Source: Scleromitrula shiraiana
Taxonomy: Eukaryota; Ascomycota; Leotiomycetes; Helotiales; Sclerotiniaceae
DNA: 64,000 bases
Assembly (NCBI GenBank): GCA_028455995.1
Contig: JABELC010000017.1
Coordinates: 184,828 to 248,827, forward strand
Direction: 5' to 3'
Part shown: piece by piece, positions 23,334 to 35,600 of the stretch
How the letters are laid out: every line of letters begins with the position of its first letter
Position numbering within the stretch: the stretch's first letter is position 1
Made by a program: the position numbers and the translations under genes
Notes under the pieces: generated by a model
What the model was told of the DNA's origin: nothing
Seen by the model: the letters and a program-made list of their open reading frames with translations, nothing else
The model's database searches: none

Positions 23334-24584
23334 TCGATTTCAGGTGGACAAATAACGAATGTGCTCGCGTTGTAAATAGATGAATGAACTTGTAGATCTG
23401 ATTGTTGCCAGTATTCAGCTCCTAAGGGACTGCAGAATGAATTGCAAACGGTAGAATTGGATAATGAAACACCCTCCAAGCTGGGGATTTCAAACGGCAA
23501 ATTAATCTTCTTTTTGTGCACATGGAACGTAGTCGTAGGTCAATTCGATTCGACGCTCATGATGCTAACCAAACACAACCATACCAAATGAAACTCAGAA
23601 TATTCAATCTGGTGAACAGTTTTTCGATATGAAGAGTGGAAAAAAGGGAAAGTTTGTCAAGAAGAACTAGCTGTCATGTCAATTGCAAACGGACAAGGAT
23701 TTATTTCTTTTCCTCAGCCGAGTGTTGGTAAGGAGGATATACAGAAAGAAAGAAATCAGCCTGTCCAGGATCGAGATTATCTGCTGGGATAATATGTGTA
23801 ATTATACAGCAAGATTCGAGTGGGAAATGACTTTGGCCGTCGTGATATTGGGAGAGTAGCAAATGTATATAGAGCCAATAAAACTGGGAAAATCACATTA
23901 TGAAGACATATTGACTGAGCCCGCATTTCTGCTATTGGGGCTACTAAGATAGATGGTATTTAGATTGCGAGACGAGATGTAGTGATAGACGATTACTCTT
24001 CGCTTTTACAATTCCTGGTTCTTGTAAAGACCAGAGATGCGAACCTCGAGAATGTTCAAGAAAACAGAATATGATTGAGGGGGATCGACATATGCATAGG
24101 AGATCTTGTGAGATCTCAGTAGTATTCCTACCTTGAGAAATATCACATAAGATAATCGCAGAACTCGGATAATCCTACAAAAGCATTGTCTGACAATTTG
24201 GTTGTTGGAATATGCTTGAAATCTCCTGGTGACAGCATGTTGATACTGATTGCCATGATTCTAGATTGATCCCATTGATGATATGTTGGCCCAGATATTC
24301 TCGAGCAGCAGTTTCGCTATCAGTGCAAATGATGTGGAGGTGTAGGGAACACTTCGTTAGGCTTATCAGATGTCTTGCTGCACCTCCCCGGGCTCCCCAC
24401 AACCCCACATCCCACATCCCTCTCTTCGACAGTCACATGATCGTGTCAATTTCGCGTCAAAGATATGCGGCCCACGCGAAAACAGGCAGTCGAAGTCAAC
24501 ATCAATGACATAAATGAAGACAATCAGACGCTTCGCAGATTGAAACTTGATTCTTGTCTCTCTGCTATATCCGATCAATTAACC
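23334..24584. other. intergenic between divergent GTPase and CENP-N genes
   Basis: This should hold promoters for the minus-strand GTPase (nearest 23334) and the plus-strand CHL4/CENP-N gene (nearest 24584). Small ORFs here show no family features. The CENP-N frame is open upstream to an ATG at 24465, so its start could lie there. Confidence 0.45.
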
Positions 24585-26060
24585 ATGACAACTTTATCAA
24601 TTCCAACAACTTCCGCCCTACCATCATCTCAAATTGTCTCGTCCACGAACCCCTCAGTAAATAAACTTCTCTCACGATTATCTCGACCCTCTTTGCTCAC
24701 ATTAGCCCTCGATTGGCTTGACGAAAGGAATCAAATCAACACAGCACCATACCTCCTCAATGAAGATGATGCAGATTCAGAAGATGGACAAGACTTATAC
24801 CCACCACATTCTACACTCGAATCCCTCCGCGAACTCTATTCCTCCTTCCCTGCAAAAGGAAACAAAAGAGATATACTTGATCGAGTACTTGAAGGAGATT
24901 GGAGACATGGTCTTACATTATATCAATTAGCAATGGCAGATATGCAATACCTATACGATCATCCTACATCACAAAAATGGACAGCCCTTAAAATAGTTCG
25001 ACTTTCATCAACGGAGACGGAAGAAATTAAATCAATACCACGTTTTCATCCTTCTACATTTTTGGAAAATTTACAGCAAGAGGTTTTACCAGATGTAAAG
25101 GCGCATTATAATTTGGATCGTCATTCTACTTTACCTATGCTTTTATTACGAATTTATATCTTGGATTCTCCTTATAATACATCACTTGCGATCTCATCTA
25201 CTTCTACAAAATCAAACCTTGCATTCGATTCCAGCAAGACATTTTACGTTGCATTTCCGGATGCGTCTCCATACATTTATGTGTCGTTAAGCTCGTCGAC
25301 TGGGACTGGAACGGATACGAAAAGTTTAAGGAAATTGACTTTGGATGGGATACCGAAGGCATTTAGTAAACCAAGGGAAAGGTACAAGTTGGAAGGGACT
25401 GGATTTTCGACCAAGAATTTAGAGGCATTATGTGAGAGAAGGGGAGGTGGAAGGGAAAATGCAGCAGGTGGAGCATGGGGGATTTACGCAGAGGAGAATA
25501 AAAAGGATAACCCATTGAACTCATTGTTACCTATACCCGAAGTCGAAACCTTGAACGGAGATATTGCGGTCGGCAAGAAAGAACCTATTCCGAAGAATAT
25601 GAAGAGAACAAGAGGAGAAGATAGCGAGGAATTCATACGACGTCGAAAACGCATGGCGAAAGCAAGATTTGGGAATTCGGCAAAAAGAGATGATGGAAAG
25701 GGTATTGAAAGGTTTGATGTACGCCTTGAAGATATTTTCCCGTCGATTGCCTCTATACCTACCGAGAATGAATCCACAACCCCGAAACAACGAAAACAAA
25801 AGGGAAGAAGAAGTACAATTGAAACGGAATTGGATAGGCTGGATGAGGATGATGATGGCGAGGAGGAAAGAGATGGTTGGATACCAGATGTTAGGATATC
25901 GTTTCAAGGAAATCATATATTTGCAGGAATACGAGAATTGATTGAGGTTGGGGTAATTGATGGTGAAAAGATGCCAGGTTGGATGACAGGAGAAGGGGGG
26001 GTTAGTTTGGGAGCTGTTAGGGATGGGAGGGTTAAAGGATTTAAGGGCAGTGGAGTTTGA
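24585..26060 (+). CDS. CHL4/CENP-N-like kinetochore protein
   Basis: CHL4 (CENP-N, fission yeast Mis15) belongs to the inner-kinetochore CCAN and helps place CENP-A chromatin. The single-exon frame reads SIPTTSALPSSQIV, then LLSRLSRPSLLTLALDWLDE, and later DWRHGLTLYQLAMADMQYLY and SSTETEEIKSIPRFHPSTFL, an order I associate with fungal CHL4. The middle is a basic, acidic-patched linker (KRTRGEDSEEFIRRRKRMAK). Near the end VRISFQGNHIFAGIRELIEVG fits the C-terminal part of the family. I prefer ATG 24585 (491 aa) because the family normally starts just before SxPTTxxLPSS; ATG 24465 would add 40 residues without family features. Identification is from remembered motifs. Confidence 0.7.
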   Translation: MTTLSIPTTSALPSSQIVSSTNPSVNKLLSRLSRPSLLTLALDWLDERNQINTAPYLLNEDDADSEDGQDLYPPHSTLESLRELYSSFPAKGNKRDILDRVLEGDWRHGLTLYQLAMADMQYLYDHPTSQKWTALKIVRLSSTETEEIKSIPRFHPSTFLENLQQEVLPDVKAHYNLDRHSTLPMLLLRIYILDSPYNTSLAISSTSTKSNLAFDSSKTFYVAFPDASPYIYVSLSSSTGTGTDTKSLRKLTLDGIPKAFSKPRERYKLEGTGFSTKNLEALCERRGGGRENAAGGAWGIYAEENKKDNPLNSLLPIPEVETLNGDIAVGKKEPIPKNMKRTRGEDSEEFIRRRKRMAKARFGNSAKRDDGKGIERFDVRLEDIFPSIASIPTENESTTPKQRKQKGRRSTIETELDRLDEDDDGEEERDGWIPDVRISFQGNHIFAGIRELIEVGVIDGEKMPGWMTGEGGVSLGAVRDGRVKGFKGSGV

Positions 26061-26267
26061 AGGTTTATGATGGATCATTTGTTTTGATTTATTTTGTTTG
26101 GTTAATGGGTGATACCTGGCGTTTAGGAGATGTAGTTTGATGGATTGATATCATGAATTGAGGATTGTCCATTCTATTTCTTCTTGGTTCCTGTAGCTAG
26201 GAAGCTATTCGACCTATATACATCTTACTCTATACTTCTAGTATGTAACAATGCAAATTTAAAATAC

Positions 26268-27505
26268 TCAAACACCCAAATCAAACATTCTACAACTATT
26301 TTCCCAAGCTTTCTCTGCCAATTCCTCAACATTCATCCCTTTAACACCAGCAACAACCCAAGCAACTCTGCCAATCATACAAGGTTCATTTCTTCCTTTC
26401 ACCATCCCCCCATCCACCCACTTCTCCTTCTTAAAACTTTTGAATCCCTTCCCTCCCTCCACATCCCTCTCCCCTCTCGTCATGCCCCCATTCCCCCCCT
26501 CGAACCCCTTCAAAAACCCCGCACTAGCATGACTCCCCCTAATCTCACACCAAGGCCCATCCGTCTCCAACTGTAATCTCTCCACCGGAATGTTCCTCAC
26601 CACTTCCAAATTCTCCTCCGTCTTTAAACTACAGCCATTAACTCCAATATCAAAGCCCAAATCCACTAATTCCCTCATCTCCTCCATCGTTCCCGTAAAA
26701 CTATGCACGACTCCTCTCTTCGGTAATTCATCCAATCGTTCTTTTAATATTCGTACGAAATCTTCATGAGCGGCGCGGGAATGGAGGAACAAGGGGAGAT
26801 GAAGTCGTGTGGCTATGTCGAGTTGTTTGGTGAAATATTCGAGTTGCACGTCTTTGGGACAGAGTGTTAAACGATCGTAATCGAGTCCTATCTCTCCGAA
26901 TGCTACGCAGTGGTTTGGAGATTTGGCTTCGAGAGCTAGAGATTCGAGGGAGGATAGGTAATCGGTGGGGGAGTTGGGGGCGGTGACGAATTGAAGGCAG
27001 GAGCATGGGTGAACTCCTACTGTTGCGAATAGAAATCCGGCTGTTTTTGGTGAGCCTTTGAGCCTTTGTTTTCCTTTTCCTCTGGCTTGTGTGAGGATGA
27101 TTCTTGCTACATACGATGTTCTTTGGCCAGTCCAACAGCTTTTCGAGATTCTTCAAGATCAGAACCAGTTACGATTAATTTTTCACATCCTGCTATACGA
27201 GCTCTTGACAAAACGGATTCAAAATCGGATGGATGTCGTTGTTTCTCATAGTATATACCAGAATAAACTGGATCGGTAAGATTTATACCTATCTACTGTG
27301 TAGAGGGAAGGTTAGTTGTTTTGATTGAGGTGGTGGAATTTTTAAGACGTACATCTACATAGCGGGGTTGTTTTGATTGCCCAACTTCAGTGGTGGCGGA
27401 GATGGCAGAGGACATTGCTGCTCGGTGGAAAATTGAAGATCGTTTGGAGAATGAGGGTTTGAGGATAGAACTTGAGAATCTATGAAGTGGGCGGAGGCGA
27501 TTCAT
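26268..27505 (-). CDS. TatD-family metal-dependent DNase, possible mitochondrial presequence
   Basis: TatD enzymes are TIM-barrel hydrolases acting as 3'-5' exonucleases in DNA repair and apoptosis-like DNA breakdown. Exons (-) 27505-27353, 27292-27115 and 27040-26268 join in frame to 367 aa. Landmarks: RYVDIGINLTDPVYSG, IVTGSDLEESRKAVGLAKEH, PGFLFATVGVHPCSC, FGEIGLDYDR, LPLFLHSRAAHEDF, VVHSFTGT and LQLETDGPWCEIR, including the metal-binding His, Glu and Asp residues. The first 30 residues are rich in R, S, F and L without acids, like a mitochondrial targeting peptide. A second Met at residue 31 (MSSAISATTEV) would start a cytosolic or nuclear form. Unusual is a Gly/Lys-rich insert between ETDGPW and the last helix. 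Confidence 0.9.
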
Positions 27506-27781
27506 ATGGAAGTGTAAGGTTGAAGGTTGAGAAGACTACTCATAATTTTTGGAAGTCATTATAGCCTTGCCAGCCCCTCACGAGGCTAGCGTACCATCCA
27601 ACTTACACGGATTCAAAAATTCATAATTTAATCATTTATAAATATAATATCTTATAAATTTGTGGTTTGAATACTCCAGTGATCAGGAGAATCATGCACA
27701 GCTGTAACGGGTTCAAAATAATATATATTCCGCCGAACATTTGGTGGCAGTTGTATTCCATGATACCCCTAAGTTCCATAT

Positions 27782-28857
27782 CTATTTCCTCCTCCTCCAT
27801 ACAAACATTGCTTCATCCTTTCCAGCAAAACTAGGCATAGGAATCCTACAATTAAGTTCCCACCCCGTCATCTCCTTTTCAAACCATTCCACCACAGTAC
27901 AATCACTAAACCCAGTATAACGATTTGCGTTTTGAGTTCCAACAACCACAATAGTATCCCCCTTATAAGCACCCAAAACCCTCTTAGTAAAACTTCCAGC
28001 AGTGATCATATAAACCATCAAAAGAACCCTATCCTTCCCTCCTTGATTTTTCCTCAAATACTCAACACCATCCCCCTTAACAGTATCAGAAATCCACATC
28101 TTTCTATACTCACTTGCCATGTTATCAACAGCGGCAACATCAATTTTCATCCTTCGTAACATATAACTCCAATATCCATTCCCACTTGCCATATCAATAA
28201 CACCATTTGCGTTTGATTCCTTGACTAATTGTGATATAATATATAAGGAATCGTAAGATGGTACAACACAACCAAAATGATGATAAAGAACTGGTAATAT
28301 TGGATGGGTCATTGATGCATTGACTGGATTTGAATAATTTTCATCTGGAAGTGGTCCAAGAAAAGATACCATTCTACATGAATGTGCCCAAATATCATAG
28401 TATGGATTGATATGTGTTTTGGACTTTGATATCTTATATGAAGGAGGTAGATAATCCTTTTGAAGATATTTTGCTACAGTTTCTCTTGGAGAAGATTTCT
28501 TAGCATTGGATTGAAATCCTATTAAGGCTTTGGTGGTATCTGTCTTTGGGGAGAAGATTGAGGTATATGAATCGATATCCGTGAGTGGTACCTTGAAATT
28601 TGTTAGCAACCACATATATGGGAATTTTGATGGAGTAATACTTCGATTGAATTCCCATGATCTCGATATATGTACTTTAATTTCCCACTAGACACTGTTT
28701 GTTGAATTTCAGGTGAAGTCTTTGCAAATGATTCAGCTCGATAGATATAATCATCATTTTCCGGAAGATTGAAGGTTTTTTGAATTGTTTTTGAAAAATC
28801 TTCTTCAATTATACCATCCCAGGACTCAAATATCTCATCTGAGGTTGGTGAAGACAT
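27782..28857 (-). CDS. SAM-dependent methyltransferase-like protein; possible frame break near 5' end
   Basis: The main frame (stop 27782) holds a motif-I-like GVIDMASGNGYWSYMLRR and an acidic turn (DVAAVDNMAS), typical of class I methyltransferase folds; the substrate is unknown. Upstream the same frame reads HISRSWEFNRSITPSKFPYM. From ATG 28857 another frame reads MSSPTSDEIFESWDGIIEED to PEIQQTVSSGK and overlaps it one base out near 28690. Either a base is missing in GGGAAA there, or a 142-nt intron (GTATAA donor near 28812, acceptor AAAG near 28670) removes most of the first frame. The removed part looks coding, so I lean to the frame break. A TGACGTC box (28934-28940) lies about 80 bp upstream of the ATG. 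Confidence 0.65.
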
Positions 28858-29638
28858 TATTGACCCAGTCGAGATGTTGTTGGGGATATAAATTAATATC
28901 AAAAAAGATGTGGTTTGGTCTTCGTTTACATAATGACGTCGTGACTTTGGATTTTTAAGGTTTTTTCCCCTGTTGTGAATTCTTCAACGAAACCACTTCA
29001 ACCTGAGATAAGATGGTCCATCCTGTATATGGCTGTGTCTCCTTACGTTAATCACGTTGATATCAACACTTTTGGGGTTAAGTCTCTGCCATTCAAGTTA
29101 CATGGCTCCACGATATTCAAACCCACTCCAGAGAGTATTTGTCATATCTCTGAAACATGAAGTTTACATGGCTGAATAGAGAGATGGGGCATAGATGATG
29201 GGTGATCATTTTGTGAGAATCACGATATCAAGAGGTAATTGATAGTTTTGATGGTAGGAGATAAGAGAGTAGGTTGAGACAGGTTGCTAGTTGGAGGGCT
29301 GGATGAGGGAGGGGACTGTTTGAGATTTCGAGATACACTAAAGGGGCGATTTCATATACAGGGAGACAAGATCATAGCGGATAGATTTATGGGAGAATTT
29401 TATCGCCAAACTTATCATTTCGTGTTAAATTTCTCTTCCACTTTCCTTTTCCTATCCCACTTCCTTTCCCATTTCCATTCCCCACTACCACTATATCCCC
29501 CTCCCCATCTCTATCATCATTTTCCGTCCCCTTTCACCTTCCTTTCCAATCTTCCATTTAATCTTGTAAATTCAACCCTAAACAACTCCACCTCCTGAAT
29601 TCGCCTCCGTTTCGTCTCCAAAGATGGATGTTGTTGTA
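28858..29638. other. intergenic
   Basis: Promoter of the methyltransferase-like gene on the left (TGACGTC at 28934). A C/T-rich stretch lies at about 29420-29590. No supported gene. Confidence 0.4.
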
Positions 29639-29981
29639 TCACTCATCACTCATGATATCCGCTAAAAAATCCTCATCTCCCTCATCATTCAATGGGAACT
29701 TCTCGAGTAATTCCTCGTATATCCCTCTAAATTCTGGATTTTCCTCAATCTTAATCCAACCCTCCAATAGTTCTCGTACTTCTTTGGAGTTCGCCTTTGC
29801 CTTTGCCTCTCTATTACTTCTCCCTACGTTCGGCATATCGTCTGCTGAGAGTGTTCAACGCATCATCCTTCGTATCTTTCTCTGTGATGTGGATACCCTC
29901 ATATGCCAATGACTGCTCTTCGCCAAGAAGCTTTCCTCGACATCCAAACGATGGAATTTCGACGTATTCCCTGGTGCTCAT
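29639..29981 (-). pseudogene. small unidentified coding fragment with one frame break
   Basis: ATG at 29981 opens MSTREYVEIPSFGCRGKLLG, continuing ITEKDTKDDALNTLSRRYAE to a TAA at 29814-29816. One base over, a second frame continues KEVRELLEGWIKIEENPEFR and GIYEELLEKFPLNDEGDEDF to a stop at 29639. Read through with a one-base shift near 29817 they make one charged, helical protein of about 110 residues. I do not recognise the family. The coding look on both sides of the break argues for a decayed gene or a sequencing indel rather than two genes. Confidence 0.35.
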
Positions 29982-31163
29982 GTTGCATTGTGCGGATTCA
30001 TTACGTTCACAGTTCTTTGTAGAAAGAATGTGAGGCTCGTCTTGAAAAGATAATTAGCGACGTAAGATAACAGAATTGTCAGATCTTCTCTTACCTGGCG
30101 GCGACAAGTTGTCCATCTTATTCTTATTTATGTTCGTCTCCCTTTGCATCTATCTTTATTTGCTTGAATTAAGTCAGCTAAAAAAGCTGCTAGAATTGTG
30201 GTAGTTGTTGGTATTGTAGAATGGAAAGACAGTTCAAAATTGAAGGATAGAATAGATGGAAGTTGCGGGGTATTATCTTGAAGTGGAAGGGAAGGAGGAG
30301 GGGTGGGGTCAAATTCAAAAATATTCACTATTTGCTATGGTTAAGCACTGCTGCATGCAGTGCTTTGGATTATAGAATGGCACAATCAAAACGAGACGAG
30401 ATAGTGAGGAGATAATAAGAGGAGAGGTCAGTAATGAGGTGATGGCTGTACAAAGTTATCTACTGATCAAGTAACTAGATTACTAGATAGAAGAAGATAT
30501 GCTGCCGATGAGTGTGTAGTGTTATCTTTCAGGGAATTGGGGGATCGGAGAGCTGGAAATGCTTGGGTATGTCTGATGAGTTGAGAGCGGAAAGAAACTG
30601 GGGGAGGTTGTGATGGCTTGTAAGGGTTCATGCCTACATTTATTAGTGGAGGTTACGTGGCGTTACAAGACGTAGGGGGAGTTGCTGAGCTGTCGGATCA
30701 AGGGCTCGGAGCAAAGTTGTGAAAGATTGGAAGTCTGGAGATAGATTGGTATTGTTAGGTATATTGTTGAGGAGAAGTTTCGCGTATATGATCTGGGCTG
30801 GTTGATATATAGAGGGGCTTTTTGATTGCAGTGCAATGTAGAATCTTCTCGAGCGAGTAGACAAGTGTTCCCCCTCGGATGGTTAATTAATATACTCTTT
30901 ATGTAAGATTCCAAATGTATTCAAAGGCACATGCAGACTATGATATACTCGTCATTATTGGATTTGTTGGCACTGAAAGAGGTTAATAGGATCCAGATTC
31001 TTACCCCCAAAACCACAGTGCCAACAAACTTTGTAACCTTTTGGAAATAACTTATCATATTATCTAGCTGTTTAGCATTTGCAATTTCATCTCCACAAAA
31101 GCTCCCACTCGCTAAGTTCTCTCACTGCTTATGGTTGCTATAGTACATTCCTGACTGAATTAT
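29982..31163. other. intergenic, no supported gene
   Basis: Several short open frames on both strands, none with an ATG start plus coding-like composition. The minus-strand frame around 30643-30864 lacks an ATG and a recognisable motif. Confidence 0.4.
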
Positions 31164-31605
31164 TCACATCTTCCCGGGCTTCTTAGACTCAACATAAGTA
31201 CCATCCCACTCTTCATCATCATTTCCATCGTTATAATCCTCTGCTATAGACTTCTTGCCACCAACGCGATATTTTTGTATAGAGACATGTTTTCTCTTGA
31301 GAGACTCGGGCATCTTCTTGTCTGCAGCACCTCTGACAACGATTCCACGACCTTCCTCGCCTTTTTGTTGGCTCTTTGCAGGAGCTTTTCCTGACTTTAT
31401 ACTCATGCTTCCTGTATCGTCTCCCTCAACAAACTGATTTTTCTTCAAAGCGCAAAAATTTCTCTTGAGAGCAGCTATCGTAGCAGAGATCTTCCGTGAA
31501 TTGAGTGAATCAAAGAAACATTGAAACTTAGCGATATTGAACGTTGTCAGAAAGACTAAATAGATATAAGAGTATCGATTGGCATACTCTCTTAAAATGA
31601 GACTA
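31164..31605 (-). pseudogene. 3' fragment of an unidentified gene, no start codon
   Basis: An open frame of about 147 codons ends at 31164 and has no ATG near its upstream end; it is bounded by TAA near 31606. It begins ILREYANRYSYIYLVFLTTF, followed by FFDSLNSRKISATIAALKRN. It then becomes Lys/Gly/Asp-rich (GEEGRGIVVRGAADKK, NDGNDDEEWDGTYVESKKPG). The second half looks like a disordered C-terminal tail. The missing start means either an upstream exon I cannot find or a truncated gene. No family recognised. Confidence 0.3.
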
Positions 31606-32674
31606 CAAGACCTACTTTACTATTTCTTGTACTCTTGCTGCAACTTTTACATGTTATTAAGATGGAAGAACGAAATTGACATCACTTTATCATTTTTGTA
31701 CTATTCTTACTAATTTCTTTAAACTTCTACACCCACCCCTATCCATTCCCCATCTCCAACCCATACCCATCCCATTCATACCCTTACAATATTCTCTTCT
31801 CATCCCTCGCTCTCCTCTCCCCATCAACCCAGCCCCTACCCCGAGAAGACCTCAATCCTCAACAGTCCTCACCCCTCATTATATTGCTTTCTCTGGAACA
31901 CGCCAAGCCCATATCGCCCACCACTCTCCCCTTCCTCCATCCTGCTCTGCCCATCCCAGAGCCTCCTCTCCCTTCCTATCCCGTATCTCCCCACATCTTC
32001 CATTCCATCACCAGTAGAACAAACTGTCGGCCAAAACTCACCCCTCCTTTTCATCCCCCACAAGCAAGTTCACATAAAAATATCGACTAGCCGCACCTTC
32101 CTCACCCCCTATCCTTATATCCTCATGGTTTCCCTTGTATTACCCGGCTAATTCACTCGCGTTTGAGATGAAATTGCAATAATTTGCATTTTTGAATTGT
32201 CACGTCGTACGCATTCATATACCGTATCAGGGTTGTATCTGTTGCTTTGAAATTGATTCTTCTAATAGTGCCAACACATGAACAGGGGCACCAACGAAAA
32301 TTCGGTTTGTTGAAGGAGGAAGAGAATTCATTCCCAGATTCTGGATATCTCATTTCTTTTCCCGTGAATGTATTTAATTGAAGAAACAAAATCTTGAAAA
32401 TTGAAATAAAACATTCCTTTAAATTGGTATCATAAAAATGAAGATATAAACATATTTATTTGAACATTCTTGATCATAATCTTTCTAGATCATCATAAAC
32501 CCATAATCATCCATATCATTTCATATCATAATTTCCCTCCCAATCTTCCCAATATTCATATCTAATGATGCTATCATCCCATATATTGAAAAACGAAAAA
32601 ACAAACTCCCAAATGCTTCCATCGTAAATGCTTAACAAACGCAACAAAAAAGAAAAAAGGCAAAAGAAATCCTC
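31606..32674. other. intergenic with a C/T-rich block
   Basis: 31730-32090 is pyrimidine-rich on the plus strand (CCCATC/CCCCT runs), like the tract at 13.2-14.6 kb but shorter. 32400-32674 is AT-rich and probably the 3' UTR of the coiled-coil gene. Confidence 0.4.
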
Positions 32675-35600
32675 CTATCCATAATTGAATACTCTTAAAC
32701 CACTTAATGCATGATTATCTTTCGTACCACTTGCATTACTACCTCCCATTGATTTCTTAGTTCCAAGTATCCTATGCTCACCAGGAACTTTACCATTTCC
32801 TCCAATCAAAATCTTACTATGATAAGAACCACCACTGCCATCAAGTTCATCACCTGCTCTAACAGCATCAACCAAATCATCAAATTTTCTTGATGTACCA
32901 ACAATCCTAGCTCCAATAACTTCCAAAGCATCCCTAGTTCTACCCAATCCATCAACATTACTATGCATTAATCTTTCCAATGAAGTTTGAACCCCCTTCA
33001 TTTCATTCTCGATTTTCGGAAAAGCAAATTCGGATATCCCCCTTAATCTCGTGCCATTATCATGAGTTGTTTCATCAAGTTGTGAAAGGGTTGAATCGAG
33101 TTCTTTACTTAATCTTTGATTTCCTTCTATAACGACCGATTTAATTTGCGCGCCTGTTTCTAAAACATCCTTATCGATTCTTGAAAGTGCTGCTGCGTTT
33201 ACTCGTACTGCTGTTGTTGTTTGGTTGATTGTTGAATCCAAATTGTTAATATTTGTAGATAAAGATTGTATAAAAGTAGAATTGTCTTTGAAAGAGGATA
33301 TTATATCGGATAGGATTGTTGAATTATCATTCATCTTTGTGGACAAATGTTCAATGGCGTTACGAATGGATCCAATGGAAGAGAGGTTGGCCTGGAGTTT
33401 TTCCAAGGTTTGATGATCGGACTTTCTTTGGAATTTCTCGATTGTCTCGAGATTGAAGCTGATACCAGGAATGTTAGTATGAGTTAAAGTATCCACGGTA
33501 TTGAAAGTATCTAAAACTGTCTCACGGATGTTTGAAAGCTTGATCGCGTTGCCTTCCACTGCGCTTATAGTTTCCAACGCTGCCTTTGAAAGTGCTTGAT
33601 CAACTGCCTCGATTGCTTTTCCAATCTTTGCTATATCCCCAGCTATAAGATATTTCATCTTATAATCCAAATTTCCTAATGCCTCTGCATGATCGTTTGC
33701 GATTTGAATGATTTCTGGTACGGCTTTTTCGATGGATTCGATTGATGATTGATTTTTCGTTGCTGCTAATTCGAGTTGAGTAAAATCGATGGATTTGATA
33801 TCTTGTCGTATCAAAGGTACTTGTTTATCTATGAGAAATCTAATGTCATCGGTACTTGTTGATATGCTTGACTTGATATTTGTCAACATTTCGGTATTAC
33901 CTTGTAGATCTCTTCCTGTCTCCTTTATTGCTTCATCAATTGATGCAACAAACCTAGAAACTGAATCGAGTGACATATTCATTGAGACATTCTCAGATGA
34001 AACATGTGATTTGATGTTAGTAAAAGCTTCTGGAAGAGCTGCAACTGTACCGGCAGTTTCCAATGATGTTTTATATGTTGATTGAACATCTCGGGTAATG
34101 GCATCGAGGGAATTATTTGTTGGGCCGAAGTCGATGTTTTTGATTTCTGATCTTAGGACGTTTGTGGAGGTGGATAGACTTGCAGTGAGGTTCTTCATTT
34201 CCTTCTCGAGTTCAGTAGAAACATCATTAATTGATGTAACAAGAGTAGATTTGTTATCAATGATATCAGATTCAATTGCGGAGTGAAGGTTTTTGATAGC
34301 ATTGCAAACGGACTCTTCACTACTCTTAATCTTCGTATCGACTGATAGAATTCCATCATAAGCCGATGCGAGTGAAGATGTAGTTTGTTTAAGGGTTTCC
34401 CTGATAGCAAGAATCTCACTTAAAGTCTTGCCAATTGTATCTTCTTTGAGTTCAGACTTCCTATTGTCTGCCTTGACTAAATCAACGAACTCCTTCATTC
34501 CCGATAATTCTGTGATTATTTGATCACTTCTCTTATCATTTTCGTTGAAAGACTTCAAGTTATCGAGAGCACCCAAAATTTCAGCATTTGCGTCACTCTG
34601 TTTGATATCTCTGAGAACAATATCTTGGTTTTCCAAAGTCGTACCCAATTTCTCAAACTGTGAATGTAATCCTTGAATACTATCACGTTCAGTAGCAGCT
34701 CCATGATCGAGTCGTTCCAAACTAATCGTGATAGTTTTAAGAGTTGCTTCATCGTTAGAATGGAAGTTGGAAAGGTCATGAGAAATGGTATCGAGCTTGG
34801 CGGTATGGGTAGATAAAAGAGAAGCATGAGATTCGACTCCGGACTGAGAAATAGATTTGAGTTCATGAAGCATCGAGGTAACAGTTTCTAATCCGGTCGT
34901 ATCCAAAGGTCCTTCAATCTTTCGATGAATATTATCGAGAGATGCACCTTGGTTCGTCATAGTTTCGGAAATGCTAGTCATCATCGATGTGATGAAGTTC
35001 AACTTATCTCTGTGAATATCGAATTGTGATGTATTCAATGTTTTCACGTGAGCATCAACACCATTCAAAGTATCTCTAATCGTAGCCGTGGTTGTAGTAA
35101 GAGCATCCAATTTTTCGGAATTCGATCGAGTAGTTTCATCGGGAGTAGAGACATGTTCACTAACTGATTCAACAATCTCCTCGATCTTCGTAACTTGTGT
35201 GATAATGTTGCTAAGACGAGCGGTATTTGTTGATAATAATTTCGAATCAAGTGATGCCAAAGTACCATGAGCTTCCAGTTCCTTTCTAACATTCGAAATT
35301 CCTCTTTCAATCTCATCCAATCTTCTACCCTGTGCTTCAAGTGATGATGTATTGAGAGAAGAAACGATATCACGAACTTCTTGAATGTTTCTTGCCAATC
35401 CTTTCTCGGAAGTTTGAATATTCTTTTGAGATTCTTCCAACTTCGTCAATCCTTTTCGTAAACCTTCAATTCTATCAACCATTTGGGAGTTTTCATTCAA
35501 CATCTCATCAAGTTTACTAGATTGTGAGGAACTCGAATCCATATCCAATGAAGAAACTTTATGGATAACATTTCGATTGGATTTTCCAAGTTCTTCAAAC

